Made by a program: the position numbers and the translations under genes
Notes under the pieces: generated by a model
The model's input: the letters and a program-made list of their open reading frames with translations, nothing else
Database searches by the model: none
What the model was told of the DNA's origin: nothing
Part shown: positions 51,846 through 64,000 of the stretch, piece by piece
Layout of the letters: the number at the start of each line of letters is the position of its first letter
Numbering within the stretch: the first letter of the stretch is position 1
Assembly: GCF_018140925.1 (NCBI RefSeq)
Contig: NZ_CP073315.1
Coordinates: 1,550,001 to 1,614,000, forward strand
DNA: 64,000 bases
DNA from: Psychrobacillus sp. INOP01
GTDB taxonomy: Bacteria; Bacillota; Bacilli; Bacillales_A; Planococcaceae
Direction of reading: 5' to 3'

Positions 51846-53537
51846 TTAAAATGAGCGGTCATCCACCTGATTGATCCAGCTCTTAACCTTTTCAAGAAGC
51901 CTCTCCATGCTTCCTTCTTCAAAAGGAGATTCCAGATTTGCACTCTTCAAAAGCTCAGGGTATGGGAGCTGTCCCCCTTGTTTACACATTTTCAGGAAGC
52001 TGTCCCAAGCAGATTTCGGTTCATCTTGCTGTTTAATCCATAGCTGTACTGCAGCAAAATGGGCCAGATCATAATCCATGTAGTAAAAAGGCGAAGTGAA
52101 CAGATGCCCTATTTCATAAAAACCTGTGCCTTGCCCTAAAAATTCATTGCCATCATAGTCCCGTTCTGGCAAGTACTCTTGCTCCAACTCTCTCCACTTT
52201 TGCTTCCGAACTTGAGTGCTGGCTGTCGGGAATTCATACAGGAAGTGCTCGAATTCATCTACAACTGATACAACCGGCATATAAATAAATGCTTCGGTCA
52301 GGTTGGAAAACTGGTACTTTTCCGTATCTTGCCCAAAAAACAGTTCCATCCAAGGCCATACAAACCGTTCCATCGTGAATGAAAATATCTCACAGGAATC
52401 ATATGGAATAATGTACTCATGGATATTGGAGTGACGACTCATATAAAACTGAAATGCATGGCCCGCCTCATGTGCAAAAACCCTTACATCATTGGATGTG
52501 CCGTTGAAATTCGCGAAGATAAACGGAGCAACTTCCGGACCTCTATACGACGCAAATGCCCCACCCATTTTGTTTGTACGTGATTCTACGTCAACATTCC
52601 TTTTTTCTATCAATTCATCAAAAAATGCTCCCGTTTCAGGAGACAGTTCACGGAAAATAGCCCGATAAACCTCTAATATTTCTTTATGTGTCCCTATTGG
52701 CGATGGCGAACCGTTCTTGAAGAAATAGCTCTCATCATAATACTTCAGTTTGGAAACGCCAATACGGTTCAGCTGTTTCTTTCTAAGAGCAGAAATGAAT
52801 TGTACCCCATGCTCTTTCACTTGCTTGCGGTATTGAACGAGGTCGTCGGGTGTATGTCCTGTTCTATGCATTCGGTCGTAGCCAAGTTCCACAAAGGACG
52901 AATAACCTAACGTTTTCGCAATTCGGTTGCGTGTCTTTACGAGGTCATCGAGGATTCGTTCAAAATCGTAGGCATGCTGTTGAAAATAGCCCGATTTTGC
53001 TTCAAAGGCTGCTTTTCGGACCTCCCGATCAGGTGAACCCAGATATAGAGCCAAGGCACTTAATCTAAGTTCATTTCCATTGAAAGGAATGACCGCTTTT
53101 CCCAACAGCTGCTGATACTCGGATACAAGGCGATTTTCTTTCCTGATATCTTCTTGCACTTCATCAGAATAGGTTCTCAGCTTAATATCTGCTATTTTGA
53201 ATAGCTGATTGCCCCACTGCTTCTCAAGCTGTTCCCTAAATTTCGCCTTCAGAATCTCTCTGTAGTATTCCCCTGTCATCCATAGCCAGCGTGGCTCTAT
53301 CTCCTGGAAAAAGGCATGCTGTTTAATATAATCATCATTTGCCGTATCTCCAAAGTAATGAATCCTCGCTTCATTTTCTGACGCCTGATAAGCAAGCCGA
53401 TAATGATTCAGCCTTTCGAACTGGACATTTTGCTCCTCAAAAGAACCTGCATTTATAAAGGCTTTCAACATTCTTTCAAAGTCTTTTTCATATTGGTCAA
53501 TATCTAAGATGGCTTCCTTTTGTTTAATAATATCCAT
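51846..53537 (-). CDS. M3 family oligoendopeptidase
   Basis: Cytoplasmic zinc metallopeptidase of 563 residues, in the size range of PepF/oligoendopeptidase F. The zinc-binding motif HEAGH lies near residue 362 (FAHEAGHAFQ) with the distal Glu in the following helix. Conserved segments such as GYDRMHRTGHTPDDLVQYRK and the C-terminal GTGFYEIGHLFTSPFYYMDY fit a pepF/M3-like branch. The frame starts at 53555, but ATG 53537 has GGAGGGAG before it. Likely cleaves short peptides. Monocistronic. Confidence 0.92.
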   Translation of the reverse strand: MDIIKQKEAILDIDQYEKDFERMLKAFINAGSFEEQNVQFERLNHYRLAYQASENEARIHYFGDTANDDYIKQHAFFQEIEPRWLWMTGEYYREILKAKFREQLEKQWGNQLFKIADIKLRTYSDEVQEDIRKENRLVSEYQQLLGKAVIPFNGNELRLSALALYLGSPDREVRKAAFEAKSGYFQQHAYDFERILDDLVKTRNRIAKTLGYSSFVELGYDRMHRTGHTPDDLVQYRKQVKEHGVQFISALRKKQLNRIGVSKLKYYDESYFFKNGSPSPIGTHKEILEVYRAIFRELSPETGAFFDELIEKRNVDVESRTNKMGGAFASYRGPEVAPFIFANFNGTSNDVRVFAHEAGHAFQFYMSRHSNIHEYIIPYDSCEIFSFTMERFVWPWMELFFGQDTEKYQFSNLTEAFIYMPVVSVVDEFEHFLYEFPTASTQVRKQKWRELEQEYLPERDYDGNEFLGQGTGFYEIGHLFTSPFYYMDYDLAHFAAVQLWIKQQDEPKSAWDSFLKMCKQGGQLPYPELLKSANLESPFEEGSMERLLEKVKSWINQVDDRSF

Positions 53538-53828
53538 TTTTCTCCCTCCAATCATTCGTTACTTTAAAGAGTAATATATTTTACTTTCAAACACAATATT
53601 AAATACTCTGAAATAAAAAATAATTACGCTAAAGAGCAAAAATATTCATAGAGAATTTCTATAATTTATTTTCATAAATGAATATATTAGCTTTGGAACT
53701 TTAGTAAAAAAAGAATTGAAAAATCTTCTATTAACTTTAAACATAGCCTAAAAAAATAAAAGCATAAGCCCCTAACAGCATAGTTATTCACTTGTATATC
53801 GCCTGGATTTTATATTTTCCCAAAGCAC
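53538..53828. other. AT-rich gap upstream of M3 peptidase
   Basis: About 290 bp without frames. It should hold the peptidase promoter (minus strand) and marks the end of the rRNA block. Confidence 0.5.
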
Positions 53829-53866
53829 AAAAAAGTCATTACCGATAATTCGGTAATGACTTTTTC
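53829..53866 (-). terminator. terminator after 5S-like pseudogene, operon 1
   Basis: AAAAGTCATTACCGA/TCGGTAATGACTTTT stem with T-tracts. It has the same stem as the terminator at 54129. Confidence 0.92.
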
Positions 53867-53871
53867 TTTGG

Positions 53872-53952
53872 TGCACAGCGACGTCCTACTCTCACAGGGA
53901 GAGCCCCCCAACTACCATCGGCACAAGAGCTCAACTTCCGTGTCCGGGGCTA
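53872..53952 (-). pseudogene. truncated 5S rRNA-like copy, operon 1
   Basis: About 80 bp match the 3' two-thirds of the local 5S gene (GCGACGTCCTACTCTCACAG and CAACTACCATCGGC are shared), with several base changes. The 5' third is replaced by unrelated sequence (GGGGCTACGAGCAGATGGG). It lies about 220 bp downstream of the real 5S on the same strand, behind a terminator. The second operon has the same arrangement. Confidence 0.8.
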
Positions 53953-54128
53953 CGAGCAGATGGGCTACAGATTTCTTCGTCAGCTACACTCGTGCGATTC
54001 TCGCGTATGTTATACGTTCCTAGCCTCTCTCATTGCTTCCTTGAACTCTTTGCCCCTCTACTTTCCTGCACACTACCTTATAGAGAAAAGACTGCCTACG
54101 GCTTTATTTATTCTGTTTTAGTATAAAC

Positions 54129-54164
54129 AAAAAAGTCATTACCGATTTACTCGGTAATGACTTT
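54129..54164 (-). terminator. rRNA operon terminator, operon 1
   Basis: AAAGTCATTACCGA/TCGGTAATGACTTT stem directly after 5S on the minus strand. Confidence 0.92.
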
Positions 54165-54171
54165 ACTTTGA

Positions 54172-54288
54172 TGCCCAGCGACGTCCTACTCTCACAGGGG
54201 GAGACCCCCAACTACCATCGGCGCTGAAGAGCTTAACTTCCGTGTTCGGTATGGGAACGGGTGTGACCTCTTCGCCATCATCACTAGA
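54172..54288 (-). rRNA. rrf: 5S ribosomal RNA, operon 1
   Basis: About 117 nt. On the minus strand it contains the typical CCCGTTCCCATACCGAACAC loop and GTGAGAGTAGGACGTCGC near the 3' end. Follows 23S by about 185 bp. Confidence 0.96.
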
Positions 54289-54474
54289 CTCTTCGGCTTT
54301 CAATATACTGCGCATTGCGTTGTCAACTTCATTCGTTCCGTCAGTCACGTACGTTAGTACGCTCCTTCCTTCTCTCAATCGTTTCCTAGCACTGCTTGTA
54401 TCTTGAAACCCTCTTATAATAGAGTGCTTGTTCACTCAAAACTGGATAAACGACATTGTTACGTTAAACAAATT

Positions 54475-57402
<2,928 letters not shown>

Positions 57403-57593
57403 TAAAAGTTAAAAAGTCTTACACATCATGATTACCGAAGTAACCACAACTTGAATTTCTTGTTGTTTATTGTTTCAATGTCGTTTTATCCAGTTTTCAA
57501 AGAACAAGTATCGAATCTTCATATAAAAATGAACATTCAAAACTGAACTGCAAAACGTTAAGATACAGATAAAAATCTGTATTCCGATATTAT

Positions 57594-59152
<1,559 letters not shown>

Positions 59153-59320
59153 TAGAGAACTTAAAAAGCTCATTTGTTTTGCTGGCATCATCATTAAATG
59201 ATGTCAAAATTGTTTTGCTATCAAACTAACTAAGTTAGTTGATAAGCTGTATGTCTTAACGTTTTGCATGTTCAGTTTTCAATGTTCATGTTGTTGTGAT
59301 GTCGTTTTGGCGACTTTAAT

Positions 59321-59349
59321 ATCATATCAAATCCTGATATTGTTGTCAA
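59321..59349 (-). promoter_or_regulatory. rRNA operon 1 promoter P2
   Basis: Minus strand TTGACA (59344-59349), 17-nt spacer, TATGAT (59321-59326), about 170 bp before 16S. Confidence 0.85.
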
Positions 59350-59405
59350 CAACTTTTTTTAATTTGTTTTTTGTGTAAGTCACTAATGAAAATGACAACT
59401 TGATA

Positions 59406-59434
59406 ACTATACCACCTGTCATTAACATTGGCAA
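59406..59434 (-). promoter_or_regulatory. rRNA operon 1 promoter P1
   Basis: Minus strand TTGCCA (59429-59434), 17-nt spacer, TATAGT (59406-59411), 85 bp upstream of P2. Tandem promoters are normal for Bacillus rrn operons. Confidence 0.8.
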
Positions 59435-60055
59435 GTGATTTTTTCATTTTTTTTAAAAACTTTATATTTAATATATAAATAGCTGTATTACTTGCCTCAT
59501 ATTGTTGTATTACTAGGATTTTATTAAGCTAACTGCATCCTATTCAATACCAGCAGTGTTATCTATTTAACAAAATAAAAGATATTAGCACAAAGTAAGA
59601 TCTTCGATTACTACATAATGATATGAGATACAATTCATTTAAATAAGTGATGTCGTATATGCTCTGAGACTTGCTTCGTCAAACTCTTTACCTTCTATTT
59701 TCTCACACATTTTTTATAGAGTGAGTCTGCCTTCGGCTTTTTTCTCTAAGGCATTGCTATATCTTATTATTGATATTACTATATTTGATGATTTTCGTTG
59801 AATGAGTCAGAAAAATCGATCCTATATTCTGAAGAAAGTTGGTCAATTACGTAAACGTAAGCATATATTTTTAGTTAATCTATAATTTCTAGTGCTCTTA
59901 TATAAGAACGAAAGCTAGAATCATCTCCGTAAGAAAACAATTAGTGGTGATTTGCAATATTTAAACCTGTGGAGACTCAACCTAGACCATGAAAAATGCC
60001 CAGTTGTAACAGAAAACAATAGTATTATTTAATTGAGCTTTCTTTACAAACATAC
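59435..60055. other. inter-operon spacer with decayed rrn-spacer copy
   Basis: No gene or tRNA found. At about 59661-59745 there is a diverged copy of the 5S-to-pseudo-5S spacer (CTTGCTTCGTCAAACTCTTT, TCTGCCTTCGGCTTTT), suggesting further past rrn duplication or deletion. The remainder is AT-rich. Confidence 0.5.
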
Positions 60056-60094
60056 AAAAAAGTCATTACCGATAATTCGGTAACGACTTTTTCT
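60056..60094 (-). terminator. terminator after 5S-like pseudogene, operon 2
   Basis: Same stem as 53829, with one base change (TAACGACT for TAATGACT). Confidence 0.88.
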
Positions 60095-60098
60095 TTGG

Positions 60099-60172
60099 TG
60101 CAGTGACGTCCTACTCTCACAGGGAGAGACCCCCAACTACCATCGGCACAAGAGCTCAACTTCCGTGTCCGG
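60099..60172 (-). pseudogene. truncated 5S rRNA-like copy, operon 2
   Basis: Counterpart of 53872-53952 at a distance of about 6227 bp, with a small deletion near its 3' end (GCAGTGACG for GCACAGCGACG) and slightly different flank (GGGGCTGCGAAATCAGATGG). Independent small changes show both are free to drift. Confidence 0.78.
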
Positions 60173-60355
60173 GGCTGCGAAATCAGATGGGCTACAGATT
60201 TCTTCGTCAGCTACATTCGTGCGATTCTCGCGTATGTTATACGTTCCTAGCCTCTCTCATTGCTTTCTTGAACTCTTTGCCCCTCTACTTTCCTGCACAC
60301 TACCTTATAGAGAAAAGACTGCCTACGGCTTTATTTATTCTGTTTTAGTATAAAC

Positions 60356-60391
60356 AAAAAAGTCATTACCGATTTACTCGGTAATGACTTT
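60356..60391 (-). terminator. rRNA operon terminator, operon 2
   Basis: Same stem as 54129, next to 5S of operon 2. Confidence 0.92.
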
Positions 60392-60398
60392 ACTTTGA

Positions 60399-60515
60399 TG
60401 CCCAGCGACGTCCTACTCTCACAGGGGGAGACCCCCAACTACCATCGGCGCTGAAGAGCTTAACTTCCGTGTTCGGTATGGGAACGGGTGTGACCTCTTC
60501 GCCATCATCACTAGA
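60399..60515 (-). rRNA. rrf: 5S ribosomal RNA, operon 2
   Basis: Same sequence as the operon 1 5S at 54172-54288. Confidence 0.96.
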
Positions 60516-60701
60516 CTCTTCGGCTTTCAATATACTGCGCATTGCGTTGTCAACTTCATTCGTTCCGTCAGTCACGTACGTTAGTACGCTCCTTCCTTCT
60601 CTCAATCGTTTCCTAGCACTGCTTGTATCTTGAAACCCTCTTATAATAGAGTGCTTGTTCACTCAAAACTGGATAAACGACATTGTTACGTTAAACAAAT
60701 T

Positions 60702-63629
<2,928 letters not shown>

Positions 63630-63820
63630 TAAAAGTTAAAAAGTCTTACACATTATGATTACCGAAGTAACCACAACTTGAATTTCTTGTTGTTTATTGT
63701 TTCAATGTCGTTTTATCCAGTTTTCAAAGAACAAGTATCGAATCTTCATATAAAAATGAACATTCAAAACTGAACTGCAAAACGTTAAGATACAGATAAA
63801 AATCTGTATTCCGATATTAT

Positions 63821-64000
<180 letters not shown>

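Overview
The window is low-GC Firmicutes DNA, most likely a Planococcaceae/Bacillaceae-type member of the Bacillales. The support is strong AGGAGG-type ribosome binding sites, rho-independent terminators, a Zur-type zinc regulon (zagA-rpmG and rpsN2), LacI/CcpA-like 14-bp operators, cold-shock genes with long structured leaders, and 16S/23S/5S operons of Bacillus type. I did not fix the genus.

Region 1 (1-6452, minus strand) is a compact RiPP cluster of lasso-peptide type. In transcription order it runs: PqqD-like recognition protein (B1), transglutaminase-like leader peptidase (B2), asparagine-synthetase-like cyclase (C), a 72-residue precursor (A), a 15-bp hairpin, a degenerate thioredoxin-like protein, two MauE/DoxX-like membrane proteins, a CxxC thioredoxin-like protein and an ABC exporter that runs off the window. 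The precursor has the lasso leader pattern YxxPxIxxxG, but its predicted core is 53 residues long with six cysteines. Together with two MauD/MauE-like thiol redox pairs this suggests a large, disulfide-bonded lasso-type product, and it is the most interesting system here.

Region 2 (6453-15598) is accessory DNA with many decayed fragments: an IS3-type OrfA remnant, a rhodanese tail and two unidentified broken genes. It also has long perfect inverted repeats and a (AGT)22 microsatellite. Its intact genes are an RNPP-type HTH+TPR regulator followed by a short secreted peptide gene (a possible quorum-sensing pair), a secreted permuted-papain-like protein, an unknown membrane-anchored protein, and a quinone reductase divergent from a MarR regulator.

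Region 3 (15599-53537) is mostly ordinary chromosome. It holds the zinc-starvation genes, a complete sugar uptake and oxidation cassette (Gfo/Idh/MocA dehydrogenase, RbsC/RbsA/binding-protein transporter, LacI repressor, divergent TIM-barrel isomerase), a NUDIX hydrolase, an RlmN-family methylase, a hemolysin-III protein, two near-identical cold-shock genes, a chemoreceptor, a pyroglutamyl peptidase, an ABC/LytTR/DUF3021 module, a PstS-like membrane protein with an XRE regulator, M28 and M3 peptidases, a YtrA-type GntR-ABC operon and several small enzymes. Two copies of a non-coding repeat with a covarying hairpin (24.5 and 29.4 kb) and two further structured intergenic elements lie here.

Region 4 (53829-64000, minus strand) is two tandem rRNA operons with a period of about 6227 bp that are almost identical. 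Each has 16S-23S-5S, no spacer tRNA, a terminator, and then an extra truncated 5S-like pseudogene with its own terminator. The upstream operon is cut by the window end inside 16S.
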